The notes: generated from the sequence alone by a model not told the origin. DNA of 64,000 nt from Rehmannia glutinosa (GCA_016081115.2 JABTTQ020002188.1:434001-498000); one strand, 5' to 3'. Shown: positions 31,580-44,932, numbered from the stretch's first letter. Translations and numbers: made by a program.

Positions 31580-33010
31580 TCCACCATGAAAGCAAGAAAG
31601 GCAATGGCTAGAAGGGCACAAGAGTACTTGGCGTTTGTAATTAAGAAACCCAAGGTTGAGACACAAATTAACCAAGTACCTATAGTATTGGAATACACGG
31701 ATGTATTTCCACAAGAACTCACCACTGTCCCTCCAGATAGGGAAGTCGAGTTCACCATCGAGGTATTAACAGGAACTGCCCCAAGTGCTAGAACGCCATA
31801 TAGAATGGCTCCTCTTGAGTTGCAAGAGTTGAAGACGCAATTACAGAAACTGATGGATGTGGGATTTATCCGAGCAAGTACGTCTCCGTGGGGAGCACCT
31901 GTGTTGTTCGTCAAAAAGAAGGATGACACATTAAGACTATGTATAGATTATCGTGGTCTTAATAGCGTGACCATCAAGAACAAATATCCCCTCTCGAGGA
32001 TAGACGAACTATTTGATCAACTTCAAGGAGCGACGGTGTACTCGAAGTTTGACTTACATCAAGGATATTATCAACTGAAGATCCGCGAAGGAGACATTTC
32101 CAAAACTGCATTTCAAACCCGATATGGACACTACGAGTTTGTAGTAATGCCTTTCGGTCTGACGAATGCACCAGCAGCATTTATGGACCTGATGCATCGA
32201 GTCTTCCAACCTTATTTGGATCAATTCGTAGTAATATTCATTGATGACATACTCGTATACTCTAGTCTAGAGAAGAGCACGAACGTCATCTAAAAATCAT
32301 TTTAGAGACACTACGAGAGCATAAGCTGTATGCCAAATTCAGTAAGTGCGAATTTTGCTTAGTGAAGTCGCGTTCTTGGGACATATAGTATCCGGCACTG
32401 GGATTGCAGTAGATCCTTCGAAGGTATAGACAGTGGTTGAATGGAAACAACCCGAGTCTGTAACGGAAATCAAGAGTTTCCTAGGACTAGCTGGATATTA
32501 TCGAAGATTTATCCAGGATTTCTCCAAGATAGCCAGACCACTCACTCGACTAACCCAGAAGCAAGTCAAGTTTGAGTGGAATGACAAATGCGAGGCGAGT
32601 TTCCAAGAACTGAAGAAACGACTTACTACAGCTCCAATCTTAGCCCTTCCAAAGGGAATAGAAAACTTTGTCGTCTATAGTGATGCATCAAAAGAAGGAC
32701 TAGGAGCAGTGCTCATGCAGGAAGGAAAAGTTATCGCTTATGCATCACGAAAGCTCAAGCCGTATGAGGCCAATTGGATGACTTGGAATTGGCAGCGATA
32801 GTGTTCGCGTTAAAGAAATGAAGACACTATCTCTATGGAGCAACATTCACGGTTTTCACGGACCATAAGAGCTTGAAGTACCTATTCTCCCAGAAAGATC
32901 TCAATCTGAGGCAACGGAGATGGATGGAGTTGATTGAGGACTATCACTTTGATATTCAATACCATCCGGGAAAGCTAACATCGTAGCGCAGGACGCTCTA
33001 AGTAAAGGCG
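31580..33010 (+). pseudogene. Chromovirus reverse transcriptase and RNase H
   Basis: Reverse transcriptase is open from 31568 to 32293: VLEYTDVFPQELTTVPPDRE, FIRASTSPWGAPVLFVKKKD, YGHYEFVVMPFGLTNAPAAF and the catalytic VVIFIDDILVYS. After a frameshift near 32275 come the thumb (KSFLGLAGYYRRFIQDFSKI) and the RNase H start (VVYSDASKEGLGAVLMQEGK) at 32433-32801. Another shift near 32790 is followed by KSLKYLFSQKDLNLRQRRWM and DYHFDIQYHPGK to about 33000. The RT itself is unbroken, an indication of fairly recent activity, but the later breaks disable it. Confidence 0.93.
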
Positions 33011-34613
33011 AGCTTAGCCGGACTTATGATTCGAGAGTGGGAATCATTAGAAGAGCTGAGCAATTGGAATCGACGAGAACCAATACTCGATTTCATGTGC
33101 TAACATTTCGGTTACACCCGATCTGCAGAGAGAGATCAAAGAAGCACAAGAGAAAGATACACATCTTCAAAAACTGAAGGAGAAGATACTTAAAGGAGAA
33201 AGATCAGAATTCTTGGTACCTGAAGATGGAGTTATCAGATTTCGGAATCGAGTGTGTGTACCGAATGATGAGCAGATTAGGAATAAAATCCTAACAGAGG
33301 CACACCGTTCAAAATACACTATACATCCTAGAGGAAACAAGATGTATAAGGATTTGAAAAGGAGTTATTGGTGGGTAAACATGAAGAACCAAGTAGCAGA
33401 ATTCGTTGCGAGATGTTTAACTTGTCAACGAGTAAAAGCATAACACCAACGACCATCCGGTTTACTACAACCGTTGAGAATCCCAGTGGAAATGGGAACA
33501 CATAACGATGGACTTCGTGACGAATCAACTAAATACCAGAGGAGGCCATGATGCTATTTGGGTGGTGGTAGACCGACTCACGAAATCTGCACACTTTTTA
33601 CCCATTAAGAAAACTGATAGCTTGCGTAAACTTGCATGCATTTATATCCAGAAATCATTCGATTGCATGGAGTACCGGTCGATATAGTATCCGACAGAGA
33701 CTGAGGTTTGTCTCCAGATTTTGGAAGTGCTTGCACGAGAAATTGGGTACTCGCTAAGTTTCAAAGACAAAGAAGACATCTACAAACCGATGGACGATCG
33801 AGCGAACAATTCAAACCCTTGAAGATATGTTGCGAGCCTGCACATTGGATTTTCAAGGAAATTGGGATTCGCACTTACCATTAGCCAAGTTCGCCTACAA
33901 TAACAGTTATCAAGCCACGATTGGGATGGCACCCTACGAGGCATTATATGGGCGAAAATGTAGATCCCCACCGCACCGGGAGATTGATGACCAATGGACT
34001 CCGAAGAGAGAAACAAAAGTCGCCTCGATTCCAAAGGCCGACTTAGTTCGGGGGAGGCCATGGGAGAAGGTCAAGCGATCAAGGAGCGGATTCGCATGCC
34101 TCGAGCCGCCAAAAGAGTTACGCGGACAAGAGAAGAAAGGATTTGGAATTTGAAGTCGGAGATGAAGTATTTCTCAGACTCTCACCACGGAAAGGATTAA
34201 TCAATCCGAAGAAAGGAGGCAAGTTGAGTCCGAGATATGTTGGACCTTACAAGATTTTGCAGAGGATTGGGAAGTTAGCCTACCGACTCGAGTTACCAGC
34301 ACCATATGCGGGAATGCATGATGTATTCCACGTGTCGAGACTGAATAAGTATTAACCAGATCCCGAACATATCATCACTCGTGATACTCCTCCTCTAATG
34401 GAAAATCTATCCTACACCGAGAGACCGATCCGGATCATTGATCAGCAGATACGACAGTTGCGTAAGAGAGAAATCCCGATGGTTAAAGTGGTGTGGCAGA
34501 ACCACAACCGAGAAGAAGACGCAACGTGGGAGATGGAAGAAGACATGAGGAATCAATATCCCGAACTATTCAGAAGAGAATTTGGGGACCAAATACTTTT
34601 AAGGAGGGGAGGA
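33011..34613 (+). pseudogene. Chromovirus integrase with chromodomain-like C-terminus
   Basis: Zinc-binding HHCC region in 33213-33443: HRSKYTIHPRGNKMYKDLKR, then CLTCQRVKA. Core traces follow: HITMDFVTN and DAIWVVVDRLTKSAHFLPIK near 33500-33610. The second and third acidic residues are obscured by frame changes at 33620-33800. Then GNWDSHLPLAKFAYNNSYQA and PYEALYGRKCRSP (33827-34000). The GPF/Y module follows at 34143-34355 (LSPRYVGPYKILQRIGKLAY, HDVFHVSRLNKY). The tail from 34356 (IPMVKVVWQNHNREEDATWE) has the aromatic WxxxxxxEATWE pattern of a Tekay/Del chromodomain, which directs insertion by binding histones. Confidence 0.9.
34600..34613 (+). other. Polypurine tract of the chromovirus
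   Basis: TAAGGAGGGGAGGA directly before the 3' LTR. Confidence 0.88.
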
Positions 34614-36924
34614 TGTGAAGCCCCGATTTTTCCGAACATATAATTGATTCTTATTGTCGTCTATGTATTTGATCGACTATTTTACCGCGTCACTTTGATG
34701 GGTAATTATCATTAATATATACATTTTGTACTTTATTTCATTTTATTTAATTACTTGTGATCATGATCATCATTAATTCTATTTTGCATTTATGATCACT
34801 TGATTGATCATTATTACTATTTTTGTATTTATTAGTCACCTTAGAATTTTAAGAGACTATTTATTTTAGAGACTTTTACCTTATAGAATTAAGATTTTGA
34901 TTTAGATTAAGTGATCATGTGACTTATAAGTGATCAAGGAAATCACTAATTGTTTTGGAGATTGACATATTTCATCTATTATCAACAAATTTGGGGCAAA
35001 AAAAAAAATAAATGGAATTACCATAATGCCCTCATAGTGGACGGTCAACATGGAAATTTTGGAGTAAAAATATCATCCAACTCTTGTACACCTACACCTT
35101 ATATTAGTCATCTTGTGTATAATTATACCATTAATTCAAACATTATACACATCATCTCTTACATTACTTCTTTAATATTATTTTTGCCAACATGTTGGAA
35201 GTCTTCCAACATTCCATTCAAACCATGTCTTGCCCATACCTTTGACCTTCAAATTGTCTCCCATTCAAGAGGCAAAATGCAAGACACAAAATTAAACAAA
35301 AAAAATCTCTCCCTCTCTCCCCCCATTTGGACGGCCAAGAGGCCATTTTACACAAAACATTTATCAAAATTTTTATCCAACACATTTTAATTCTCAAGCA
35401 AATTCTCCTCCTTCTCTCTAACTTCTCTCTAACCTCATTCACATCTTCAAATCTTCAAACAAAATTCATTCATATCTTCAAACCTTCAACACCAACTATT
35501 CACATCTTCAAATCTTCAACATAAGTTCTTCATATCTTCAAGTACCCCTTCTTCACATCTTCAAATATTCAAACACAAGTCCTTCACATCTTCAAACCCA
35601 TCTTCATATCTTCAAGAACATCTTCTTCCTAACATCAAACATACCTTCTTTCTTCAAACATCTAAACCAAAACAAACAATCTTACCACTTAAACACCAAA
35701 ATTTCGAACACCCCTATTTCAAGGTAAGAAATTTCACTCCTCGATTCAACTTAAATTCTTACTACTCATCACCTTCTCCTCTTAACTTAAGGTTATATTT
35801 TGGATTTTGAGGTACTTAGAAGACCACTTGGAGACATGCATGCATGGTGGTGAAACTTGAAGACTTGAAGAAGAACTAGTAGAGAAATTTGGACTACAAG
35901 GTAAGAATTGGACCCTAGAGCCCTTCTTTCTTCTTCTTCCTATTTTTTTCAAATTTTAACACCCCTTTTTCATTTTTAAGAAATAGGGGCTGACCTTAGG
36001 TGATTTTGGAGTTGAACCAAAATTTCCAAATTTGAAGCTTCAACTAGTTTCAAATCACCTACTACACAAGGTAAAGTGTAGTCTTTCCAATTTCTTATCT
36101 CCTTCTTTTTCTCCTTAATTTTTCTCTCATTTTTCTAACTTCAAATTTTTGATATTTCTTGACTTAGGGGCTGACCTAAGAAGCCTCATCCAAAAATTGT
36201 GAAATTTATCCTTTTATTTCACAATTTCTAATTTTAAGGTGGGTGGAAAAATACTTTCCAACTTCTAGGTGTTTTTTATTAAAATGCATGTAGAATTTTG
36301 ATCATGAGCCCTTGAGATATATAATCTATGTATTGCATGTCAATTTTATGTATCAAATCATGAAAATTCTCAAGAGTTGCTCAAAATTACTATTTATTGA
36401 ATTTTAGGTGCATACATGTACAATCACTACAAGAAAACAATCAAATTCCAATGGAATAATTCCAACAAAATAAAAAATTGTTGGGATCATAGAAATTCCA
36501 ACGAAAATTTCAACCCCACAACAAATCGTTGGAAAATTCCAACAGTAATTCCAACGATATACAAAACCATTGGAATAAACTATTAGAATGTCCGTTGGAA
36601 TTAGAATTCCAACGAAAATTCCAACCCTAAAATAAACCATTGGAAAATTCCAATAGTAATTCCAATGGTAAACAAAATAGTTGGAATAAACCATTGGAAA
36701 TACTATTGGAATTTTTACATTTTCAATGGAGATTCCAACGCTGCAGCAAACCATTGAAAAAATTCCAACCTAAATTCCAATAGTAGACTAGACTATTGGA
36801 ATAAACGGTTGGAATTTTCGTTGGAATATTAAATTCCAATAGAAAATCCAATATCACAATAAGAAGTTGGAAAATTTGCAACACTAATTCCAATGATACA
36901 CAAAATCGTTGGAATAGATAGGGT

Positions 36925-37115
36925 TGTGCACATTCGGTTAACCGACCGAAACGAACCGAAAAATAGATTCGAACCAAAATTTTGAACCGAAACCGAACCG
37001 AAAATTTCTATTTGGTTTCCGATTTTTACTTTTTATAACTCCAGTTATTCGGTTCGGGTTTTCTCTAAAATTTCGATTAACCGAACCGAACCGAATAATT
37101 GATTTGTTTATAATA
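36925..37115. repeat. CGGTTCGGTT-type repeat inside the CACTA element
   Basis: Repeated ACCGAACCGAA units with an inverted pair TTCGGTTAACCGA ... GATTAACCGAACCGAA. A related sequence occurs at 58675-58800. Probably an old MITE-like insertion; class not determined. Confidence 0.45.
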
Positions 37116-37429
37116 AAATTAGGTTCAATAGCAAATTAGCAAACAACTTTAGGTTCAATTGCAATTTTAGTGAAAAAATTAAAGCCTTTTTTTCCTAAGT
37201 TTGTAGCAAACATAGAGAGACAAACAAAAAATAGAGACCAAATGAAAGTTCTCTCCCAAAAAAAAAGTGATTTTCCAAACAACGTAACTTTTGCTTCTGG
37301 TATTTTGCAAAAAAACAGAGGCTCAGTTTTATTTTGCAAACACTTCAATTCTCAGTCAATTTTTTTTTCTTTAGCGTGGAATATAATTTCCAACAGAGAG
37401 ACTCCCAAAAATACGTTTCACATTTAAGC

Positions 37430-40400
37430 CCTAAATCCGCTCCGCCGCTCGTGACTCGCCCCGCCGCCCGTGACTCCGCCGCTCCAACTCGACATGGAAA
37501 GTGAAGCTCGTTGTTCTCCAGTTCTACAAGGTGGATGATTCGGGTATTATTGGTTAAATCTTCCGAATGCGGCGAAGCGAGCTAGGTTACCGTTCATTAA
37601 TTCGAGATTAATTTGAGTATTATTACTACTATTATTTTTAGGTATTTTGTTTTGAAACCTTACCTTTTATTTTAGTGATGTTATCTCATTAATGAGATAA
37701 TGATGTTTGTTGTCGTTGGGAGTTTTTGGTATGAGTAGTTTTTTATTTTGTGCTTTGGGTACTAAGTAATGGTGAATTGATTTTGTTGGATTCTAATTGT
37801 CGCAGAGGTTCCAAAGTGGAATACTTCGCAACTACTACGATTCTTCAAGAATCGAAGGTTGGGATTTCAAAATGGAGATGAGTATGACTTTTAAACCACA
37901 TATGTTCTTAAATTATTGATCAATGTTTACTTTAAATAGCTTTACTATATATTTAATAAAAACAATTACTAATTTGCATATAGTACTATTCTATAATAGG
38001 TTCTTCCCTACAGAGGCAGTTGGAAAACTTTCAGCTATCATTAAGTCAAAATATGACCAACCATGGACCGGGTGGAGTGAAATCCCTCAAAATGTGAAGG
38101 ACATGTGGTTCGGAGAGTTTAAGGTAATATCACAAACTTATGCAAGTGTTTGTTTTAGATATCGATTTTTCGAGAATGAAACACATTGTAAAAATGTAAA
38201 AAAAAAAATAATAATCCGATTCCTTTGAGTTTTCTTCTCATGTGTTCACTTTTGCTCCAGCTTTTAGTCTCCCTTTGCTTGGAATGAAGATATATTAGCT
38301 GTCTGACCTATTTTACTGGAATAATCATGTAGTGTTTGAATAGATAACCTTAGCGATTATAGTGTATTGATGTTGGAAAGTTTACATGTGGTAGACTGCT
38401 TGATGTCACTCTTATGTGCTTCACATGATTGCCAGCTACAGTAATCTCCTCCCGGGGACCAATAACATTTGATATAGTGAAAGTTGTGTTACAAACAATC
38501 CGGTAATTGAGAATGCAAGCCGGCTCATGTCATTGGTCGGCTAAATTTGGTTAACAGTTAAAATTACTAAGCTTTGTAATGTGAATGTGACGGTGTATTC
38601 AGCTTAAAGTAAAGAACTTTGTGATGTCGTACAAGGGAATCCGTTCAGCAAGAGCTTTGAGCATCTGAGACTTTTGTTACATATAAAATTTCTTTCTGTA
38701 TTTGGTTTCATTAAATTTACAGGTAAAGAGAAGTGGAACCTATATATATTTACCTTGGTGCTCTTTAGTATTTCTTGTATTTGTCACTTTGGGTATTTAT
38801 TTTGTGTGTTTCTATGGAAAGTTTTTGTTTCAACGGAAGTGTTGGAGTTCTGTGGAGCTTCATCGCAGTGTCATATTTGTCAACTCTTGTCTGATTTTCA
38901 ACTTTTATTTCATTTCTCCCCTTAAACAGTGTCATCTTAAATTCTGACTTTTAATTCATGACACAAGGTTTGGAGTTCGTAGTAGTCTGCTTTCATTTAT
39001 TTCCCTTTTTCTTTATTGAACTTATATAGGGTTAAACAGTCAATTGCATGACACAAAGCTTCACCACGATCTTCTTTCATTTATTTCCTTCTTTTATTGA
39101 AATTATATAGAATTAAATTACTATCCATTGAGTTTTATTTTGCTGATAGTCATCACTTGTTTATGTCAGGCTACATGCAACCCTTGTTCCTACATAAATA
39201 CATTTTTCTTGCTATCTCTAAATTTTGGCTTAATTGTTACTGTTAACCACCTAATATGTATCGTAGCTATTGTTCCAGTTGGATATATTGATTTAGCTTA
39301 TTTCACTTGCAATAAATTCTGCAGAAATATTGTAGATGGGATTCTGAGCATAACCAAGAAATTCAGCGGATATATAAACGTAAATGTTCAGACATTATTC
39401 GTTTAAGTTTGGCTGATATTCGTAGAGGAAAGTCGGTGGGAAATGGATGTCTAGTACGGTCGAGAGGCGCAAAGACAAAGGTGGGACACAAACTCCCATT
39501 TCAAGCAGCTATCTAAGCAGAATAAGAAGAACATAGCCACCAACAAAGATGGCTTTGTCAATCGAGGCGGCGCAATCACTATTTCTGAGCATAAGAGAAG
39601 ACATGTAAGTCTCAACTACTTTTACGATAAATCTTAGTTTCCTTTGCTTACATCAATTTGTTTTCATGCTCGTGACATAATAACAACTAATTAGCACATG
39701 AAAACACATATATCTGTCCTTTACAATTTGGTATAAGCAGAAATATTGAAAGAAAGAAATGACAATAATTGAGAAATTAACATGCTATCAAAAATTCAAT
39801 CACATAATACAAGAGAAGAGAGGAGTCTAATCATAGCCTTTGCTATGAAAAACAGTTCAAATTTATTGACAGCATCACAGCACAAAGAAATGAGAAAGAC
39901 AAGTACATAGTTGGCTACTTGGCTGTTGTCTGTCATATAAACAACATTTATATAAGGGATAATTACAAAAAGCCCCCTAAGGTTTGGACTAGTTACAAAA
40001 AAACCAAGAGATTTTTGAAAATTACAAAAAAGAACCCTTGTAACTTTAATATTTTGATAAACGTATGATGAGCTTTGAAAATGTTTTTTGCAATATGAAG
40101 GGAGGAAATGTAAGATGGATCAAACCTAAAGGGTGTTTTTGTAATTTCTAAAAACACCCTTTCAAAACAGAGCAGAAAAATGTATTTCAACAAATTTGAG
40201 TAAACTTTTGATTCTGCTAGACCCTTTCAAAAAGGGGGTGTTTTATTTCAATACAGATTTGGGATTAATCACTAGGTCATCTAGCAAAAAACAAAAAACT
40301 AAGTAAATAAATAGGGCTAAAAACAAATTACATGTCAAATTTCGTATGTCTTTTTTTATAGTGACCTGTTTTTGTTATTGCTTAAATTATCTGTTGCTTT

Positions 40401-41589
40401 TTTTGGAGGGTTTTTAGACTTTTGGACTCAAACTCTAGCTTGATGCAAAATTGAAGCAATTATTAAATTCACATGTCGTCTAAGATCATTTTCTTGTCCA
40501 AATTCATGGTGACCCTTCTCATCTTCTGGCTATTACATTCTAGTACGTACATAAATAAAAATTCATTACAAAATTTAGTTATCAGAATTTATGATGCTAT
40601 GCTATATGCTATACGTTAGGTGAATATATTCAAAATAAAGACCCTTATAAAATTAATCTGCTAGTATATATTTGTTTAAACTTGCCTCGCTTCCAATTCT
40701 ATTATATGAACCGCATAAAATATTTGCTTCCTCTTGTAAAAGCACCATGCATATAATAAACTACAATGCACCTTAGGAATACCTGGATCTCCAGAATTAG
40801 TAATACATATATATTACTCATGTAAATATGCATGTATTCTCTAGAAACAGCAGGGGCTTCTGCATTATTTATTCCTCTTCATCTCACCATGTTGTCAATA
40901 GCATTGTTAATTAATATATGATGTGAATATTTCGTGTTTTTTTTAGGGATTGGAGTTGGGGAGGGAAGCTACCATTCCCGAGGTGTATCATAAGCTAAAC
41001 TATGATGAGAAAACTGGCAAGTGAACGAATTCAAAAGCTGAAATTTTTTACGTAAGTATCTCATGTTTGGTTTCATAATATCTTTTTATGTGTCTAAATT
41101 TCATATTATATAATTTTATCTTTTGCAAATTTTGTATTTTGTGTGTAGGGTACTTATGAGAAGTTGAAGAAAAGTAAAATATCACAAGGTGAAACTGAAC
41201 TGGATGAATCTGCTCTCTTTTATGAGGCCAATTGAGGGAACAATAAGAGAGGCAAATCATGCGGATTTGGATCTGAGGCGACTTTCTTTTGTTCTTCGGG
41301 TTTGAAGTCTAAGGCCACTCAATCTATTGATATTAAAAAGCTATGCGACCGTATGAGTACTATTGAGGAGTGTTTAGAGAGTGAATTGGCCTCCATCCGT
41401 AGTCTTCTGGAGAAGCTCACGGGCATATCACGCCCTTCCTCTAGCCATGATGCCTCTTCTTCAAGGGTGCAACCCGTCGTTCATGATGAAAATTTTGGAA
41501 ATGGACCAAATGGTATGCTTAATGATGCTAATGCGGATTTTGGGGTTGATGAGGATGTGGGGAATGATGATGATTATGGAGACTGTTAA
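37430..41589 (+). pseudogene. Ptta/En-Spm-type plant transposase gene (TnpA-like), with introns
   Basis: Pieces in order, with matching splice sites. A GC-rich first exon or 5' UTR lies near 37430-37560. An exon to 38123 (KLSAIIKSKYDQPWTGW, IPQNVKDMWFGEFK) ends at a GT. An exon from 39325 after CAG (KYCRWDSEHNQEIQRIYKRK) runs to 39604, where GTAAGT follows; it has a frame change near 39480. An exon at 40947-41051 (LGREATIPEVYHKLNYDEKT) follows. A last exon at 41149-41589 ends in an acidic tail (DEDVGNDDDYGDC). Order and motifs match the plant transposase family Ptta/En-Spm (Transposase_24), the DNA-binding partner in CACTA transposition. The in-exon frame change and a stop near 41020 suggest inactivation. 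Confidence 0.75.
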
Positions 41590-44500
41590 TTTTTTTGTGT
41601 TGGCTTTATTTTTTGTTGAAGGATTTGGGGGTCATCGTGATGATATTGTTACTTTTAGGATTGTTGATTTGTTTCTCTTGTGATAGGCAAATTATATCGT
41701 ACATTTGGAAATATTTGATATCGATTTTTTATGATATTATATTTGCACGTTGTCGCTAATAGATTAATTATTTTAGAGGGTCAAAAGTATATATAGAAGC
41801 ATTCCAACAATTTGAATGTTTTTAATTCCAACGGAAAAAATCCGTTGAATTGTTATTGGAATGTTTTCCAACAAATTAATGTTGGAATTTTTTCTTAACT
41901 TCCAATGAAAATATATTGTTGGAATTATCGTTGGAATTAATTCCAACAATATAATGTCGTTGGAAATAGTGTTGGAATACTCGTTGGAGTTTATTCCAAC
42001 GATTATATATTCCAATAGATTAATACCATTGGAATCATCGTTGGACTATTTTCCAACGGTATAATTCTATTGGAATAACTGTTGGAATATTCGTTGGATT
42101 TTTTTCCAACAATTGAATATTCCAACGGACAAATACTGTTGGAACTACCGTTGGAATATTTTTCCATTGGAATTTCCATTGGAATTTTGGCATTCCAACG
42201 GCCATTTTACCAACGGCTTATTTTCCGTTGGAATCGATAATTCCAACGGAAATTGCTCAAATTCCAACAGATTTTTTTCGTTGGAATTTCAATGTTTTCT
42301 TGTAGTGAATTTAATGTTCTATTTGATGAATTCTTGTATGAATTGGACATGCATGTGTATGATCTTTGAAATCCATATTTTGGATGACTTATAACCTGGA
42401 AAAGTCGAGCATAAATTGATTAAATTTCAATTTTAGACTTAAAAATGTAAAAATAGAAAGTTGGTGGACTAAATTGCAAGAAAATGAAAGTTAAAGGACC
42501 CCTCTGCAAATTTCGATTTTTGGGACTGTACTCAGGTTCAAAAATAACTTTTGGATATTTTAATAAAGTTTTAAGAGTTTTAAGATAAATAAAATCAACC
42601 TTTAAAAGCCCAAGGACTAGATTGTAAAATTTTGAAAGTTTAAGGGCTACTTTGCAATTTTTAAAACTGCACCAGACCTAAACTTTTTGAAATTTTTACT
42701 CTTAAGGTACTGGGAATTACATATTTTAAAAGTATTCCAAAAATCCAAGTGGTTAGGGCTTGGAAAGCAATTTTACTAAAATTGAGGGACTAATGTGTAA
42801 AATACTAAACTTGAGGACCCAATTGAATTTTCGGGACTTATACTGCCCATGCACCTGGAAATACTAACTTAACTATAACCTAATTATATTTTGGACCCAA
42901 GGTTCAAATTTCATGACAATTGGACCCCTAAGCCTTAAAGGCAATTATTTCAAAATGGGACAAAAATGATATTTTTAAAAGTTAAAGGACCTACACTTAT
43001 TTCTTTTAAAAATTTCTATTGTCCCAATATCCTACTAACCTTAGTGACATTTTCCAACTGGAATCACATTAAAATCCGTTCCGATTTGTGAGTTCCGATT
43101 ATTTTAAACTTAAGGTCCGAATTGGCAATTTTTACAAATTTGGGGCCAATGTGAGAATTTTATAAACATTTGACCTCAAAACTTTAAAAACCTGAATCTC
43201 TGGACAATGTAGAGAATTTAGGAACTGACCTCATAATTTTTCAAGGTCGGGATATTTATTTATTAAATTTTTAACCCCAAAAGTGTTGGTTTTTACAAAA
43301 CGGGGCTAAATTATAATTTTTCTTTTATAAAGAACCTAACTCAAATTATTTTTTCTTTTACTAAAATAGCCCTGGACCCTCTGACTTGGAGATTTAATTA
43401 AAGTATTTTATTTTCCCAAAAACCCTTGACTTATCGGATCAATTTGACCGATTAATACCCGATCGCGGAGCGACTTCCTCGCCTTGCGATTTGAATCAAT
43501 AACGGGACTTATGTTCCACCTAATCTTTCAAGATATCGAAGGTTGCTTATCCTTCCGATAATCATCTTCATCCAAAAACTCCACCAACGCCAAAATTGCC
43601 CTCGCGTTATTTCAAAAATTTCTGAATCGCTTCTGAATCAATAATACTCGATTGCCTGGTTGTTGATCGCCTAAACTTGTATTTACTTTCCGCTGAGTCA
43701 ACTTGGTGTGTCGAGCTCACAATCGGAATGGATACGTCGGGGATGGAACTGGGCAGCTCGGCTGCTATTCCACTCTTCCGACCCCATCGTCCTAATCCCG
43801 CAACTGAGGGACGGAGTTTGTCTAAGGGAAGCGGGTCGTAGTACTTGAGGTATAATCATTATTATGACAGATTTGAGCCTTGCAAGCTCCACTGTGGATT
43901 TTGTCTTTGCCTATGGAGCGATAAGGTGATCTGTCTTGGACCATCTGCGCCCGGGAGTTACAAGGAAGAGCGAAGGAATCATGTTCGATCCACACGATTC
44001 CAGAGTAATCGGACCCGTTTAGTTGGCGCTATAAATCCGTACGCAACCGCTACTTGTTTTGCATTGGTTGGCGCTACAAATACTTACGCAACCATTAATT
44101 GCCTTGCATGGGATTGGCGTTACATTTCCGTACGCAATCCCACCTATCTTGACTGAATCACATAGTGCCTGTGTGACCATGAACTGTTTTTCTCGAACTG
44201 TATAAGTATATTATTTAAATATATTTATCACGACGCTTGCGATCTGTGTGTGAATTCATGCATCATACTCACGCATTTTCATATAACTATTTTCTCACAT
44301 TAACTATATTGCGCCACACTTGCACACGATCATCCCATCCACTGAGATTTCTGTCTCATCCCCACCTATTTTCTTACCTTAGATGAGGATTTCGTTGAAG
44401 ATGTTGAACCGGTCCTGGATTGAGACCTTGTACTCCGCTTGTTGGATTTACTACTTCTTCTTGTTGTTGATTAGACTCTTTTCTTGTGTTGTTGTTGGAC

Positions 44501-44932
44501 TCTTGTATTTATTTCCATTCTGGTTTGTAACTGAAGGGCGTAGGACCCTTTGACTTTAAGTTGTTGTATTTGGTTGATTTTTACTTGTTATATTTGTACT
44601 TGTTACTTATTACCGCTGCTATTTAGACTCTGTTTCATTGGGTTCTCGTTGATATTTATCTAGACTATTTGGTTATTGTATTTAAGTTGTGGATCGTCAT
44701 CGCGTTCCGTTTGAGGCGTGACAGTTACAAAAGAAATAACAAAAAAAGTGATACGTAAAAAGTGTTACTTATTTAGAAGTGTTACATATTAGCGTTACAT
44801 ATTAATAAAGTGCTACAAAACTGTTACATAAATATTGTAATGTAAAAAGTGTTACAAACACGTGTTACATATGTACCTTATGTAAAAAGTGCTACAAAAT
44901 TTGTGTTACCTAATGTCATTTATGTTGCAGTG

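Larger units (their letters stand above)
36425..42307 (+). mobile_element. CACTA (En/Spm) element carrying a Ptta-type gene
   Basis: 5,883 bases, left end CACTACAAGAAAAC, right end GTTTTCTTGTAGTG, flanked by the 3-bp duplication AAT inside the 3' LTR. The subterminal blocks (36440-36920 and 41800-42290) are dense arrays of a motif like ATTCCAACGGAA/TTCCGTTGGAAT in both orientations, the expected transposase-binding repeats. The interior holds an intron-containing gene (37430-41589). I see no second transposase (the TnpD-type DDE protein), so it is probably non-autonomous. Confidence 0.92.
26130..44723 (+). mobile_element. Chromodomain Ty3/gypsy retrotransposon (Tekay/Del-like), gag-less, with a nested CACTA element
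   Basis: LTRs at 26130-30384 and 34614-44723 (the latter split by 36425-42307) share TGTGAAGCCCCG at the start and GCGTGACA at the end. The duplication GTTAC is at 26125-26129 and 44724-44728. In order it holds a tRNA-Met primer site, a coiled-coil ORF, RT, RNase H, integrase, chromodomain-like tail and polypurine tract: the Ty3/gypsy order with RT before integrase. Gag and protease are missing, and every domain has stops or frameshifts. LTR copies differ at few visible bases over the first 100, so insertion is relatively recent. The Tekay/Del assignment is from the pol and tail motifs. Confidence 0.92.
34614..44723 (+). repeat. 3' LTR of the chromovirus, split by a CACTA element
   Basis: The segments 34614-36424 and 42308-44723 together match the 5' LTR. 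The join is at GTACAAT/AATTTAATG, where the 5' LTR reads GTACAATTTAATG. Small differences from the 5' LTR include a 26-base stretch replaced or missing near 44570-44600 and scattered substitutions. Confidence 0.93.
24873..44932 (-). mobile_element. Non-autonomous CACTA element, copy 2, interrupted by a Ty3/gypsy element
   Basis: The left part is 24873-26129 and the right part 44724-44932, about 1.46 kb in all. The left end, CACTACAACATAAATGATAT, is the reverse complement of the right end of copy 1. The right end, ATGTCATTTATGTTGCAGTG, corresponds to copy 1's left end with one change. The subterminal TGTAACAC motifs are the same family. The 26130-44723 retrotransposon split it, with GTTAC duplicated at the break. 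A flanking 3-bp duplication is not clear (CTG on the left, TGA on the right). Confidence 0.88.

Noticed and set aside
37923..38228. Single-exon gene of 101 codons
   Set aside because: Its central part is one exon of the spliced Ptta-type transposase gene; the ORF ends are intron sequence.
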